In this document: one piece after another, positions 30,446 to 39,044 of the stretch
How positions within the stretch are numbered: position 1 is the stretch's first letter
How the letters are laid out: each line of letters begins with the position of its first letter
Assembly (NCBI RefSeq): GCF_002900975.1
Contig: NZ_PJON01000001.1
Span: 1,240,001-1,304,000 of the forward strand
DNA length: 64,000 nucleotides
Reading direction: 5' to 3'
Source of the DNA: Tabrizicola aquatica
GTDB taxonomy: Bacteria; Pseudomonadota; Alphaproteobacteria; Rhodobacterales; Rhodobacteraceae
The notes under the pieces: generated by a model
The model's database searches: none
Told to the model about the DNA's origin: nothing
Seen by the model: the letters and a program-made list of their open reading frames with translations, nothing else
Program-made: the position numbers and the translations under genes

Positions 30446-32116
30446 GTGAAAGCACTGGCTTTGGTTGTCGCCCTGCCTTGGTTCGTAGCCGGGATCTGGC
30501 TTTACGTGTTGAAAGAGCTTGAGACCGTCCCGATGGGCACGCTGGGGTGGTATGTGCTGATCTGGCTGGGCATCCCCCTGATCCCCGTCGCCATCTTGGT
30601 TCTGGCCGTGCGGAACCCGTTCAACAGGATGACCGCGGAAGAGCGTGAGCGCGTGATTGGCATCGTCCGCCAGTTGTCGGTGAACGAACCCGTCACGCCC
30701 GCCGATACAACCTGGATGGTTGCGCTGTTCAAGAAATACGGCGGTGGGCGCAAAGAGACGGACATGTTCCGGCTGTTGAAACGCGCGATCCGCAACGAGT
30801 TGCCCGCAATCCAGCGCGAGCGTCAGGCGGCTGAGGGCGCGCATGACGGGCCATCCATCGTGCTGGCGCGGCGGCGGCGCGGGGCGGGGTTCGACCCCAG
30901 CCGCGACGGGACCAGCTGGTTCGGCGGGCTGCCGGCCCTGGGCGACATGACCTGGCCCCTGGACGACGAGGGGCGGCCGATGACCCCACTGGCGCAGATC
31001 GACCTGACCGGACTTGCGGCGCATCTGCAGGTGCCCGGCCTGCCAGCGGAGGGAAGCCTGGCCTTCTTTGCGGCGCTGCCGGAAAAGGGCGAATGGGTCG
31101 GCAGGGTGCGCCATGTCGCGGGGCCGGTCGGCGCCACGACCAAGCCGCCGGGGGCGCTGCGGCCGGTAGAGGACCATACGGTCGGCGGTCCCCTGCGCCG
31201 GGGCGAGCCGGGCGACGGTCAGCTTCTGTTCCCGCGGATGGCCTTGGAGCTGGTGCCAGTCCACGGCAAGCGCGCTGAACAGAAGGCCGAGGTGGAGCGG
31301 GTGCTGGGACCGGCGCGCCACTACAACCTGGATGCAACCCTGTTCAAGGAGGCTTTCTCGCCCGACCGCCCCTTCAACCGCGACAGCCTGCTGCGGTTTC
31401 TGCATGGCGCGAAGATCGCGCTTGGCGCAGGCGAGAAGGCCGAGGCGGCGCTGCGGAAGATGCAGGCCTCATACACCGCGTCCGAAGCGGCGCTGGTGGC
31501 GAAGCTGGAGACGGCGACCGAGGGGCGCGAGGAGATGGAGGCGCGGTTGCAGGGGCTGCGGACCGCCCTGGGGCGGCTGGAGCGGAACCTGGCCGATTTC
31601 CCGGCCGCCGTCGCGGCCCTTGCGGCCGAGCGCGACGTGATGGAGACCTGGGCCCGGACGGGCGACCGCTGGGCGCCCCTGACCGAGGCCGAGCAGGAGA
31701 CGCTGGCGCCGCTGCTGGCGCCCTGGACCGAGCATCGCGGGCTGGGCCATGTGCATCTGGACCAATGCTATGGCATCCACCGGCGTATGGGCGACTGCGT
31801 GTCCGAAACGCTGCTGGTGATGGCGGTGGCCGAGGACCGCGTCTTTGCCGCCCTGCCCCAGCCGGTGCAGGAGGCAGTCAACGGTGCCTGGCGTCAGCCC
31901 TATGACCGCGGGTTTCACCAGATGTTCGGCGAACCGGACAGCGTGCAGGACGCGGCCTCGACCTACATGGGGTATTACCTGCTGTTGCAGTTGCAATGCG
32001 ACGATCTTGCCGGGTTTCACTGGGGCGATGCCGGCGTGCTGCAGTTCTGGCTGCGGCCTGCCGATCTGGAAGCGGGTCGCTGGGACCGGGTGACCATGTC
32101 CTTTGAGGGACACTAG
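30446..32116 (+). CDS. DUF1963 protein with two N-terminal membrane segments
   Basis: A 556-residue protein with two hydrophobic helices at about residues 3-24 and 34-56, followed by a large domain like DUF1963 (SWFGGLPALGDMTWPLDDEGRPMTPLAQIDL near 155-185 is characteristic). A helical, coiled-coil-like segment (about 320-390) interrupts the domain. The start is taken as GTG at 30446 because GGGAG lies nine bases upstream. Other in-frame GTG codons at 30425 and 30431 are possible, and an ATG at 30350 is far upstream in non-protein-like sequence. The function of the family is unknown. Confidence 0.75.
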   Translation: MKALALVVALPWFVAGIWLYVLKELETVPMGTLGWYVLIWLGIPLIPVAILVLAVRNPFNRMTAEERERVIGIVRQLSVNEPVTPADTTWMVALFKKYGGGRKETDMFRLLKRAIRNELPAIQRERQAAEGAHDGPSIVLARRRRGAGFDPSRDGTSWFGGLPALGDMTWPLDDEGRPMTPLAQIDLTGLAAHLQVPGLPAEGSLAFFAALPEKGEWVGRVRHVAGPVGATTKPPGALRPVEDHTVGGPLRRGEPGDGQLLFPRMALELVPVHGKRAEQKAEVERVLGPARHYNLDATLFKEAFSPDRPFNRDSLLRFLHGAKIALGAGEKAEAALRKMQASYTASEAALVAKLETATEGREEMEARLQGLRTALGRLERNLADFPAAVAALAAERDVMETWARTGDRWAPLTEAEQETLAPLLAPWTEHRGLGHVHLDQCYGIHRRMGDCVSETLLVMAVAEDRVFAALPQPVQEAVNGAWRQPYDRGFHQMFGEPDSVQDAASTYMGYYLLLQLQCDDLAGFHWGDAGVLQFWLRPADLEAGRWDRVTMSFEGH

Positions 32117-32138
32117 GGGCCTATAGGTCCGGGGGGGC

Positions 32139-32168
32139 CTAGGTCCGGTCGGGCTAGGTCCGGTCGGG
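32139..32168. repeat. 15-bp tandem repeat at gene end
   Basis: The unit CTAGGTCCGGTCGGG occurs twice in direct succession (32139-32153 and 32154-32168), with a degraded third copy just before. The second copy encodes the last codons and stop of the small membrane protein on the minus strand; its CTA is that gene's TAG stop. Confidence 0.7.
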
Positions 32169-32387
32169 CGGGACCTGACCCAGCACGCCCACCTGACGTG
32201 CGCGGTTCGGGCGCAGCCGGACCCAGTTCAGAAGCGCGGCGGGGACACCGATCAGCAGGCCGAACACAGCGGCCCACAGGAAGGTGGCCCATTCGTAATG
32301 CCCCAGAACGAGGCCGGCGATCACGACAGCTCCGGCCACGGACGAGGCCCAGAGTGCGATCAGCCATAGACGGAGATGCGGGACCAT
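32154..32387 (-). CDS. Small two-helix membrane protein
   Basis: A 77-residue protein with two predicted membrane segments (about residues 7-28 and 33-53) and a short basic, then acidic, tail. A strong AGGAGG ribosome site sits eight bases before the ATG, which argues that it is a real gene. I do not recognise the family. The final codons come from a 15-bp tandem repeat. It is transcribed away from BolA on the same strand. Confidence 0.6.
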   Translation of the reverse strand: MVPHLRLWLIALWASSVAGAVVIAGLVLGHYEWATFLWAAVFGLLIGVPAALLNWVRLRPNRARQVGVLGQVPPDRT

Positions 32388-32433
32388 GATGTGTCCTCCT
32401 GCATGGGTTTACGGGGGCTTAGGTGTACAAGGC

Positions 32434-32453
32434 TAACCGGTTGCGACCGGTTA
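32434..32453. terminator. Hairpin upstream of small membrane gene
   Basis: A perfect 8-bp stem TAACCGGT/ACCGGTTA with a four-base loop TGCG. It lies in the gap between BolA and the small membrane protein. Without a T run it may instead be a regulator site. Confidence 0.4.
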
Positions 32454-32512
32454 AGTTCCCGCCATCTTAGGGAAATGCAGGCACGTTTCCGCTACCCCCG
32501 GCAAAAGGGCGC

Positions 32513-32533
32513 GCGCGCCGAGGAGGGGCGCGC
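32513..32533 (-). terminator. Rho-independent terminator of the BolA gene
   Basis: On the minus strand a 7-bp stem (GCGCGCC/GGCGCGC, loop of seven) begins at the BolA stop codon and is followed after a few bases by CCCTTTTG. This is a good fit to a factor-independent terminator. Confidence 0.6.
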
Positions 32534-32784
32534 TAGCCGATGTCCAGTGCGATCGCGTGGATGCGCTGGTTCAGATCCCCCAGCGCGGCTTGCACAGCGC
32601 GGTGGCGGGCGATGCGCGTCATGTCCTGGAAGGCCGCGGCGCGGATCATGATGCGGAAGTGGCTTTCGCCCGAGCCGTCGTCGCCAGAGTGGCCCGCGTG
32701 CTTGTGGCTTTCGTTCTCGACCACCAGCTGCGATGGCGCGAAGGCAGCGGTCAGGCGCGCCTCGATTTCGTCTTTCACGGCCAT
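32533..32784 (-). CDS. BolA-family protein
   Basis: An 83-residue BolA-family protein. Members bind monothiol glutaredoxins with a shared 2Fe-2S cluster and take part in iron or stress regulation. The KH-like fold is seen in NESHKHAGHSGDDGSGESHF (the conserved His/loop region) and RIARHRAVQAALGDL. The conserved cysteine sometimes used as a cluster ligand is not present, so the histidine is the likely ligand. The gene is divergent from the DnaJ-domain gene with a gap of about 75 bases. The BolA-DnaJ-cobS neighbourhood is common in Rhodobacterales. Confidence 0.9.
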   Translation of the reverse strand: MAVKDEIEARLTAAFAPSQLVVENESHKHAGHSGDDGSGESHFRIMIRAAAFQDMTRIARHRAVQAALGDLNQRIHAIALDIG

Positions 32785-32858
32785 GTCAGTGCCACCCCCT
32801 TCAAAACCCTGTGGAAAGCCCTAAACTCGTGGCCCCGAGTCGGAAAGGCCCAGTTCGC

Positions 32859-33491
32859 ATGTCCAGTCGCCCGCCATTCGAGTTCAACATCAGCGCCGCC
32901 GCTGACAAGAAGCGCAAGAAAACCGGGCGGCGCGGGATGTCGGGGGCGTTCGACACCGCCGACCGGCCCTGCGATTACCCTGGCTGCAAGGAAAAGGGCG
33001 CCTACCGGGCGCCGAAATCGCCGGACCTGCTGGATGAGTTCTTCTGGTTCTGCAAGGACCACATCCGCGAGTACAATCTGAAGTGGAACTTCTTTCAGGG
33101 GACCACGGACGAGGAGTTCCAGAAGTTCCTGGACAAGGACCGGGTCTGGGAGCGGGAGACGAAGCCGTTCAGCCGGATCGGGGATGGCAATGCCTGGGCG
33201 CGGCTGGGGGTGAACGACCCGATGGCGCTTCTGGGCGAGAAGGCGACGCAGAATCCGGGGCGCCCAAGCTCGGCCGCGACGCGGAAGCTGCCGCCGACCG
33301 AACGCAAGGCGATCGAGATCCTGGATGCGCGGGACACGATGTCCAAGACCGAGATCCGCAAGGTCTACAAGGGCCTGATAAAGGTGCTGCACCCCGACAT
33401 GAACGGCGGCGACCGCAGCCACGAGGAGCAGCTGCAGGAAGTGGTCTGGGCCTGGGACCAGCTGAAGGACAGCCGGTATTTCCGCGACTAG
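32859..33491 (+). CDS. J-domain (DnaJ) protein
   Basis: A 210-residue protein with a C-terminal J-domain (about residues 148-208). It carries the HPD tripeptide in VLHPDMNGGDRS, which stimulates Hsp70 ATPase. The N-terminal part has PCDYPGCKEKGAYRAPKSP and an aromatic-rich stretch not found in classical DnaJ. The start is the ATG at 32859; the upstream open frame runs through the BolA promoter region and is rejected. It is a specialised co-chaperone of unknown client, typical of alphaproteobacteria. Its last bases overlap the convergent msrB stop. Confidence 0.87.
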   Translation: MSSRPPFEFNISAAADKKRKKTGRRGMSGAFDTADRPCDYPGCKEKGAYRAPKSPDLLDEFFWFCKDHIREYNLKWNFFQGTTDEEFQKFLDKDRVWERETKPFSRIGDGNAWARLGVNDPMALLGEKATQNPGRPSSAATRKLPPTERKAIEILDARDTMSKTEIRKVYKGLIKVLHPDMNGGDRSHEEQLQEVVWAWDQLKDSRYFRD

Positions 33492-33934
33492 GCCGGTCTG
33501 AAGGTCAGCGCGGCCCCATTCATGCAGTAGCGCAGGCCGGTGGGCTGGGGGCCGTCGTCGAACACATGGCCGAAATGACCGCCGCAGCGGCGGCAGTGGA
33601 CTTCGGTCCGGGCGCCGAACAGGCCGCCGTCCTCACGCGTGCGGATCGCGTCCGGCAGGGGCTCCCAGAACGAGGGCCAGCCAGTGCCGCTGTCGTACTT
33701 GGTCTGTGACGAGAACGCGGCCAGGTCGCAGCCGGCGCAGTGATAGGTGCCGGCGCGGGTTTCGGTGTTCAGGCGGCTGGTGTTCGGACGCTCGGTCTCT
33801 TCCTCGCGCAGGACGCGGTAGGCCATGTCGGAGAGGCGCGCGCGCCATTCGGCCTCGGTCAGGGAGACCTCATAGCTTTCGGCCCGGGCCATTGGCGCGG
33901 CAAGGACGGTGAGAAGGAACAGGCGGCGGTGCAT
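33488..33934 (-). CDS. msrB: Peptide methionine (R)-S-oxide reductase, exported
   Basis: A 148-residue MsrB that reduces R-methionine sulfoxide in proteins. An N-terminal signal-like segment ([18 protein letters not shown]) suggests export to the periplasm. Zinc-binding cysteines are Cys66 and Cys69 (CAGC) with Cys114 and Cys117 (CRRC). The catalytic cysteine is Cys137 in [11 protein letters not shown]. Most MsrB proteins have Asn-Ser after the catalytic RYC-hydrophobic motif; here it is Asn-Gly. It is tail-to-tail with the DnaJ gene and divergent from cobS. Confidence 0.92.
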   Translation of the reverse strand: MHRRLFLLTVLAAPMARAESYEVSLTEAEWRARLSDMAYRVLREEETERPNTSRLNTETRAGTYHCAGCDLAAFSSQTKYDSGTGWPSFWEPLPDAIRTREDGGLFGARTEVHCRRCGGHFGHVFDDGPQPTGLRYCMNGAALTFRPA

Positions 33935-34110
33935 TGGCGGTCCTTTCGTGGGCAGAGGATATGCGCCAAGCTACGCACGCAAGAAGCGGCAAGTTTCAGG
34001 ATCACGCAATCGGGAAGTCCGCCCTTCCCCTTGAACCCCCCGGCGTTATGTTCCAAGGATGCCGTGGTGCGGTGCAATGGGGCGCTGCCGGCGAAAGATG
34101 GACCTTCACG

Positions 34111-35085
34111 ATGCTGGATCAGGTGATGAAACCGACCGAGGAAATCTCGGTCCGCGATGTGTTCGGGATCGACACCGACATGCGTGTGAAGGGCTTCGCC
34201 GACCGCACCGACCGGGTGCCCGAGATCGACCCAACCTACAAGTTCGACCCCGATACCACTTTGGCCATCCTGGCAGGCTTTGCCTATAACCGCCGGGTGA
34301 TGATCCAGGGCTATCACGGCACGGGGAAATCCACCCATATCGAGCAGGTCGCCGCCCGGCTGAACTGGCCCTGCGTCCGGGTCAACCTGGACAGTCACAT
34401 CAGCCGGATCGACCTGATCGGCAAGGACGCGATCAAGCTGCGCGACGGCAAGCAGGTGACCGAGTTCCACGAGGGCATCCTGCCCTGGGCGCTGCGGAAC
34501 CCCGTCGCCATCGTGTTCGACGAATACGACGCGGGCCGCGCGGACGTGATGTTCGTGATCCAGCGCGTGCTGGAGCATGACGGCAAGCTGACGCTGCTGG
34601 ACCAGAACGAGATCATCACCCCGCATCCCTGCTTCCGCCTGTTAGCCACCGCGAACACCGTGGGTCTGGGCGACACGACCGGGCTGTACCACGGCACCCA
34701 GCAGATCAACCAGGCGCAGATGGACCGCTGGAGCCTGGTGGCGACGCTGAACTATCTGTCCCACGACGCGGAAACCGCGATCGTGCTGGCCAAGAACGCG
34801 CATTACAACACCGAGAAGGGCCGCAAGACCATCAGCCAGATGGTGGCGGTGGCCGACCTGACCCGGACTGCCTTCATGAACGGCGACCTGTCCACGGTCA
34901 TGTCGCCCCGGACGGTGCTGAACTGGGCGCAGAATGCCGAGATCTTCCGCAACGTGGGCTATGCCTTCCGGCTGACCTTCCTGAACAAATGCGACGAGCT
35001 GGAGCGGCAGACCGTGGCCGAGTTCTACCAGCGCTGCTTTGCCGAGGAACTGCCGGAGTCGGCGGCCAGCATGGCGATGAAGTGA
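34111..35085 (+). CDS. cobS: Cobaltochelatase ATPase subunit CobS
   Basis: A 324-residue AAA+ ATPase of the aerobic cobaltochelatase (CobN-CobS-CobT), which inserts cobalt into hydrogenobyrinic acid a,c-diamide in vitamin B12 synthesis. The Walker A motif is GYHGTGKST near residue 68, and Walker B is VAIVFDEYD near 131. The start is the ATG at 34111; upstream codons are non-protein-like. Its TGA overlaps the ATG of the next small exported protein (TGATG). The partner cobT, which often follows cobS, is absent from this window. Confidence 0.95.
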   Translation: MLDQVMKPTEEISVRDVFGIDTDMRVKGFADRTDRVPEIDPTYKFDPDTTLAILAGFAYNRRVMIQGYHGTGKSTHIEQVAARLNWPCVRVNLDSHISRIDLIGKDAIKLRDGKQVTEFHEGILPWALRNPVAIVFDEYDAGRADVMFVIQRVLEHDGKLTLLDQNEIITPHPCFRLLATANTVGLGDTTGLYHGTQQINQAQMDRWSLVATLNYLSHDAETAIVLAKNAHYNTEKGRKTISQMVAVADLTRTAFMNGDLSTVMSPRTVLNWAQNAEIFRNVGYAFRLTFLNKCDELERQTVAEFYQRCFAEELPESAASMAMK

Positions 35086-35555
35086 TGCGGGCGGGGCAGG
35101 CCTTCGGGTTTGCCCTGGCGCTCTCCTGCGCTCCGGGTGCGGCCGCCGCCCAAGCGACGGCGGATGAATTGCTGGCCTGCGCGGCCGAGTACGAGGCACG
35201 TGCAACCTATGCCGGAGTCCTTGGGCAGGGGGACGCGGGCCATCTTGCCTTTCTTTCGGGGCGGGCCGACCTGTTCTTGCATCTTGCCGAGATGCGCTCT
35301 CCAACCTTTTGGGCTGGCTGCAGCAGCGACCGCGCGCCACTGTTAAGTCTGGTCCTGTGTGTCGGTCCGAAAGACCTGAGTGGGGAACGGCATGCCCTTG
35401 CAGAAGAGCGTCTAATCGAACTGGCGGACACCTATCGCGGCAATCTTCGTCTGGAAGCCTGCATGGTGGATGAAGGTTGCGCCGACTGCATGCGGCTTTT
35501 CAACCGGATGGTCCGCGCCAACTTCCCGCAATCGTACAACACCACGCCACCCTGA
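35085..35555 (+). CDS. Small exported protein coupled to cobS
   Basis: A 156-residue protein with a probable signal peptide ([23 protein letters not shown]) and six cysteines in the mature part (ACAAE, GCSSD, LCVGP, ACMVDEGCADCMRL). A disulfide-stabilised periplasmic protein is likely. It overlaps the cobS stop by one base, so it is translated with it. I do not recognise the family. The following gene is similar in size and N-terminal pattern. Confidence 0.7.
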   Translation: MRAGQAFGFALALSCAPGAAAAQATADELLACAAEYEARATYAGVLGQGDAGHLAFLSGRADLFLHLAEMRSPTFWAGCSSDRAPLLSLVLCVGPKDLSGERHALAEERLIELADTYRGNLRLEACMVDEGCADCMRLFNRMVRANFPQSYNTTPP

Positions 35556-35626
35556 CCGCCAGCTGCCTGCCGCAGAAGTTTTCATTCTGCCTTGAAAAAG
35601 TGCTTTTCTGCGCGCCCAATGCTGAA

Positions 35627-36040
35627 ATGGCGCGTGGTTTGCGAACATGTCTTGCCGTCTTTCTGCTTGGGGTTTCCAGCGGTCCCGGGGCGGCTGAGGC
35701 CTTGCTTCAGCAGTTTGCCGTCTGCGCCGGTCGGCTGTCGGCCGTGATGGAAGATCAGTGGATGTTCGACGGCCCGGCCTCGGAACACACCAGGGACGAG
35801 CTTGCGGCCATGGTCGCGCTGGTCGAGGCCCTGATGCCGCCGGACAGCGGGGTCCGGGTGATGGATTGGCGGATCAAGGCCAAGGTGGCGCAGCGCGCGC
35901 TCCTCTATCAGGCGCGGTTCAGGACGGATGCCCGGCTGTCCGCGGTAGCGATGGCGCGGGCCGAGGCCCTGACGGCCGAGTGCCGGTCGCTGCTCTTGGG
36001 CCAGGCGGGAACTTTGGCGGACGTGGCTGCGTTGAATTGA
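35627..36040 (+). CDS. Second small exported protein
   Basis: A 137-residue protein with a signal peptide (LRTCLAVFLLGVSSGPGAAEA) and two cysteines in the mature part (VCAGRLS, AECRSLL). The Cys-Ala opening of the mature domain (QQFAVCAGRLSA) resembles that of the previous gene (DELLACAAEY), so the two may be distant paralogues. A longer frame exists upstream but does not look like protein; the ATG at 35627 is chosen for the signal peptide. A small hairpin (GCAGAA/TTCTGC, 35572-35590) lies before it. The function is unknown. Confidence 0.68.
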   Translation: MARGLRTCLAVFLLGVSSGPGAAEALLQQFAVCAGRLSAVMEDQWMFDGPASEHTRDELAAMVALVEALMPPDSGVRVMDWRIKAKVAQRALLYQARFRTDARLSAVAMARAEALTAECRSLLLGQAGTLADVAALN

Positions 36041-36059
36041 ATTAACTTCGGACCGGATA

Positions 36060-36791
36060 ATGACGTTAGACAGCCTGCTTGCCCTGCTGCAAGACCATAC
36101 CATCACCCTGCCCCTGGGCCTGAGCGTCCTTGCCGGACTTCTGATCGGCATCGAGCGCGAGTTTCGCGGCAAGCCCGCGGGGGTGCGGACCCATGCACTG
36201 GTCTGCCTCGCCTCGGCGTTAATGACGCTGCTGGGCCTGCGGATGGACGAATGGCTGACCACCCTGCCCCCGGATGCGCAGATCGTCACCGACATGGCGC
36301 GGATGCCGCATGCGATCCTGACCGGGATCGGTTTTCTGGGCGCGGGCGTGATCTTCCGCGAGGGGCCGGCGGTGCAGGGGTTGACCACGGCGGCCTCGGT
36401 CTGGTTGACGGCGGCCTTGGGGATCGTCTTTGGCGCGGGTCTGCTGGAGTTGGGGGTGATCGGCACGGTGGTGGCGCTGCTGGTGCTGGTGCTGTTCCGG
36501 CTGTTGCAGCGGGTGCTGCCGGCGCGGCCGGTGATCCGGCTGGACGTGGTGGTGCCACAGGCCAGCGCGCTGGATGCGGCGGTCTTGTCCAAGGTGCTGG
36601 ACCGGATCGGGCTGAAGGCCGGGCCGATTTCCTTGTCGCAGGATGTGGCGCTGGGGCTGCGGCGCTACAAGTTGCTGGCAGCAGGGCTGGACCAGCGCAT
36701 CGACTGCGACGAGGTGGCGCGGGCCGTGCGCGACACGGCGGCGCTGCACAAGCTGACCGTGGTGCCGCTGGACCGCGACACGGGGAACTAG
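36060..36791 (+). CDS. MgtC/SapB-family membrane protein
   Basis: A 243-residue inner-membrane protein with about four or five helices (residues 15-150) and a C-terminal cytoplasmic ACT-like domain (about 155-240). The family motif GLLIGIEREFRGKPAGVRTH is present, as is GIGFLGAGVIFREG. Family members help survival in low magnesium and regulate ATP synthase or phosphate uptake, but many are of unknown role. Its stop lies within a short tandem repeat (GGGAACTAGGCGCC, 36783-36810) shared with the convergent glycerate kinase end. Confidence 0.85.
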   Translation: MTLDSLLALLQDHTITLPLGLSVLAGLLIGIEREFRGKPAGVRTHALVCLASALMTLLGLRMDEWLTTLPPDAQIVTDMARMPHAILTGIGFLGAGVIFREGPAVQGLTTAASVWLTAALGIVFGAGLLELGVIGTVVALLVLVLFRLLQRVLPARPVIRLDVVVPQASALDAAVLSKVLDRIGLKAGPISLSQDVALGLRRYKLLAAGLDQRIDCDEVARAVRDTAALHKLTVVPLDRDTGN

Positions 36792-36801
36792 GCGCCGGGA
36801 A

Positions 36802-38049
36802 CTAGGCGGCGGGCGGCTGGATCAGGATGGCGCGGAAGTCGTTGACGTTGGTTAGCGTCGGGCCGGTGATGACCTGAGCGTTGGCCGTGGCGAAAAAGCT
36901 GTGGGCGTCGTTGCGGGCCAGCGCCTCGGCCGCGCCGGGGGTGTGCAGGGTATCGGGGCTGACCAGCGCGCCCGCAACCTCGGCCGCGCCGTCGACGCCG
37001 TCGGTGTCGCAGGCGATGGCGTGGATCCCGGGGTGGCCTTGCAGGGCAAGCGCGAGGGCCAGGCAGAATTCGGCATTCGGCCCCCCTACCCCGTCGCCGG
37101 TGCGGGTGACGGTCAGCTCGCCGCCCGAAAGCAGCAGGATCGGCCGGTCGCCGGGTTTCAGGGTGGCGGCGATTGCGGTTGCCATGGCGGCCTGATCGCG
37201 GGCCACGTCGCGCGCCTCGCCTTCCAGCCGGTCGCCAAGGGTGCGCACTTCGGCCAGCGGGTCAGCCAGCGCGGCGGCAGCGGCGAGGGACTGGGCGGGC
37301 GCGGCATAGATGACGTTTTCAGTGCGGGAAAGGCGCGGGTCGCCGGGCGGGACGACCTGGGATTTCGCCAGGGCCGCACGGGCGGATTCGGGAACCGGGA
37401 TCTGCCAGCGGTCCAGCACGGCGCGGGCGTCCTGCGCCGTGCTGGCGTCGCCGACCGTGGGGCCCGAGCCGATGAAGGCCGGATCGTCGCCCGGCACGTC
37501 CGAGATCATCAGCGACAGCATCCGCGCTGGGTAGGCGGCGGCGGCAAGCTGGCCGCCCTTCACGCGGGACAGGTGCTTGCGCACGGTGTTCATCGCCGAA
37601 ATCGGCGCGCCCGAGGCAAGGAGTGCGGCGTTGACCTGCTGCTTTTCGGCCAGCGTCATGCCGGTGGCCGGCGCACAAAGGAGAGCAGAGGCCCCGCCCG
37701 AGATGAGGGCGAGGACGAAATCGTGTTTCGTCAGACCCTGGAGGAGGTGCAGCATCTGCTGCGTCGCCTCGACCCCGGCCTGGTCGGGGACCGGATGGGC
37801 GGCCTCGACGATGCGGATGCCCTGGCAGGGGCGGCCATAGCCATAGCGGGTGATGACCAGACCCTGACACGGTCCCCAGACGGCCTCGACCGCCTCGGCC
37901 ATGCGGGCGGAGGCCTTGCCGGCGCCGATCACCAGGACGCGGCCCTTGGGCTTGTCCGGCAGGAACCCGGCCAGCGAGCGCATGGGATCGGCCACCTCGA
38001 CCGCGCGGTCAAAGAGGCTGCGAAGGAAGCGGGCGGGGTCAGGAATCAT
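36802..38049 (-). CDS. Glycerate 2-kinase (MOFRL family)
   Basis: A 415-residue enzyme of the MOFRL/GckA/TtuD family that phosphorylates D-glycerate to 2-phosphoglycerate and so feeds lower glycolysis. VLVIGAGKASARMAEA, ALISGGASALLCAP and the C-terminal GGPNAEFCLALALAL with DTDGVDGAAEVAGA are the family signatures. The ATG overlaps the LacI stop in a TGATG arrangement. It is the last gene of the long catabolic operon, so glycerate (or a precursor such as tartronate semialdehyde) is probably an end product of the pathway. Confidence 0.92.
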   Translation of the reverse strand: MIPDPARFLRSLFDRAVEVADPMRSLAGFLPDKPKGRVLVIGAGKASARMAEAVEAVWGPCQGLVITRYGYGRPCQGIRIVEAAHPVPDQAGVEATQQMLHLLQGLTKHDFVLALISGGASALLCAPATGMTLAEKQQVNAALLASGAPISAMNTVRKHLSRVKGGQLAAAAYPARMLSLMISDVPGDDPAFIGSGPTVGDASTAQDARAVLDRWQIPVPESARAALAKSQVVPPGDPRLSRTENVIYAAPAQSLAAAAALADPLAEVRTLGDRLEGEARDVARDQAAMATAIAATLKPGDRPILLLSGGELTVTRTGDGVGGPNAEFCLALALALQGHPGIHAIACDTDGVDGAAEVAGALVSPDTLHTPGAAEALARNDAHSFFATANAQVITGPTLTNVNDFRAILIQPPAA

Positions 38050-39044
38050 CACAGGCTCGACGCGCGGGGGATCAGGGTGACCGGTGTAATCGTTTCCGGC
38101 GGCGGGCGACGGTCGTTTTCCAGCCAGTTCAGCACGGTTTCCGCCATCTGCCGGCCAAAGCCCGCGATATCGCAACGGACCGAGGAGAGCGCGGGATAGA
38201 CCTGGGCGCAATCTTCGATGTCGTCGAAGCCGACGATCTTGAGGCTGGTGCCGATGCTGCGGCCCTGTTCGGCGCAGCCGGTCAAGAGGCCAAGGGCGGT
38301 CAGGTCGTTGAAGCACAGGACAGCGTCGACGCCGGGGTTTTCCTCGGACAGACGGCGGGCGGCTTCGCGTCCGAAGGCCCGTCCGGGGCGGCCGGGAAGG
38401 TGAAGCGGTGTCCGGCCATTGGCAGCAAGCGTCGCAAGGTAGCCGGACATGCGAAGCTGTGTGACGGCGCGGCCTTCGAGGCCGCCCAGGAAAGCGATGT
38501 GCCTGGCACCTTGGGCAAGGAGGTGTTCCGTGGCCAGGCGGCTGCCGGTCGGGTAATCGGGGGCCGCGAAGGGGACACGTTCGCTGGACACGACCTGGCG
38601 CAGGACCTGCAACGCAGGCACATTGGCGCGGGCGATGGCGTCAAAGGCGGTCTCGTCGCCATAGGCGGGCGAGACGATCAGGGCCGAGACGCCGTGTTCC
38701 AGCATCGCGCCGATGACCTGCGCCTGGAGTGCGGGGTCTTCGTCGGTATTGGCAAGGACGGTGGCATAGCCCCGGGCCGAGAGGGCCATCTGCAGCGAGG
38801 TGGCGAACTCGGTGAAAAACGGGTTCCGCAGGTCGTTGATGACGACGCCGATCAGGCCCGCATTGGAGGATCGCAGGTTGGCGGCGGCGCGGTTGTAGAC
38901 GTAGCCAAGCTGCGCCATGGCCCGGCGCACGTCATTGCGCGTTTCCTCACGCACCAGGGGGCTTTGTTGCAGCACCAGGCTGACGGTCGATTTGGAGACG
39001 CCCGCAAGCGTCGCCACGTCGATGATCGTCGGCCGTTTGTCCAT
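38049..39044 (-). CDS. LacI-family transcriptional regulator
   Basis: A 331-residue LacI repressor. The N-terminal helix-turn-helix and hinge occupy residues 1-60 (TIIDVATLAGVSKSTVSLVL), followed by a periplasmic-binding-protein-like ligand domain. It lies inside the operon, between DUF993 and glycerate kinase, with TGATG overlaps on both sides. It is therefore expected to regulate this operon in response to a sugar intermediate. LacI-type sites upstream of the first gene (55110-55142) are candidate operators. Confidence 0.92.
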   Translation of the reverse strand: MDKRPTIIDVATLAGVSKSTVSLVLQQSPLVREETRNDVRRAMAQLGYVYNRAAANLRSSNAGLIGVVINDLRNPFFTEFATSLQMALSARGYATVLANTDEDPALQAQVIGAMLEHGVSALIVSPAYGDETAFDAIARANVPALQVLRQVVSSERVPFAAPDYPTGSRLATEHLLAQGARHIAFLGGLEGRAVTQLRMSGYLATLAANGRTPLHLPGRPGRAFGREAARRLSEENPGVDAVLCFNDLTALGLLTGCAEQGRSIGTSLKIVGFDDIEDCAQVYPALSSVRCDIAGFGRQMAETVLNWLENDRRPPPETITPVTLIPRASSL

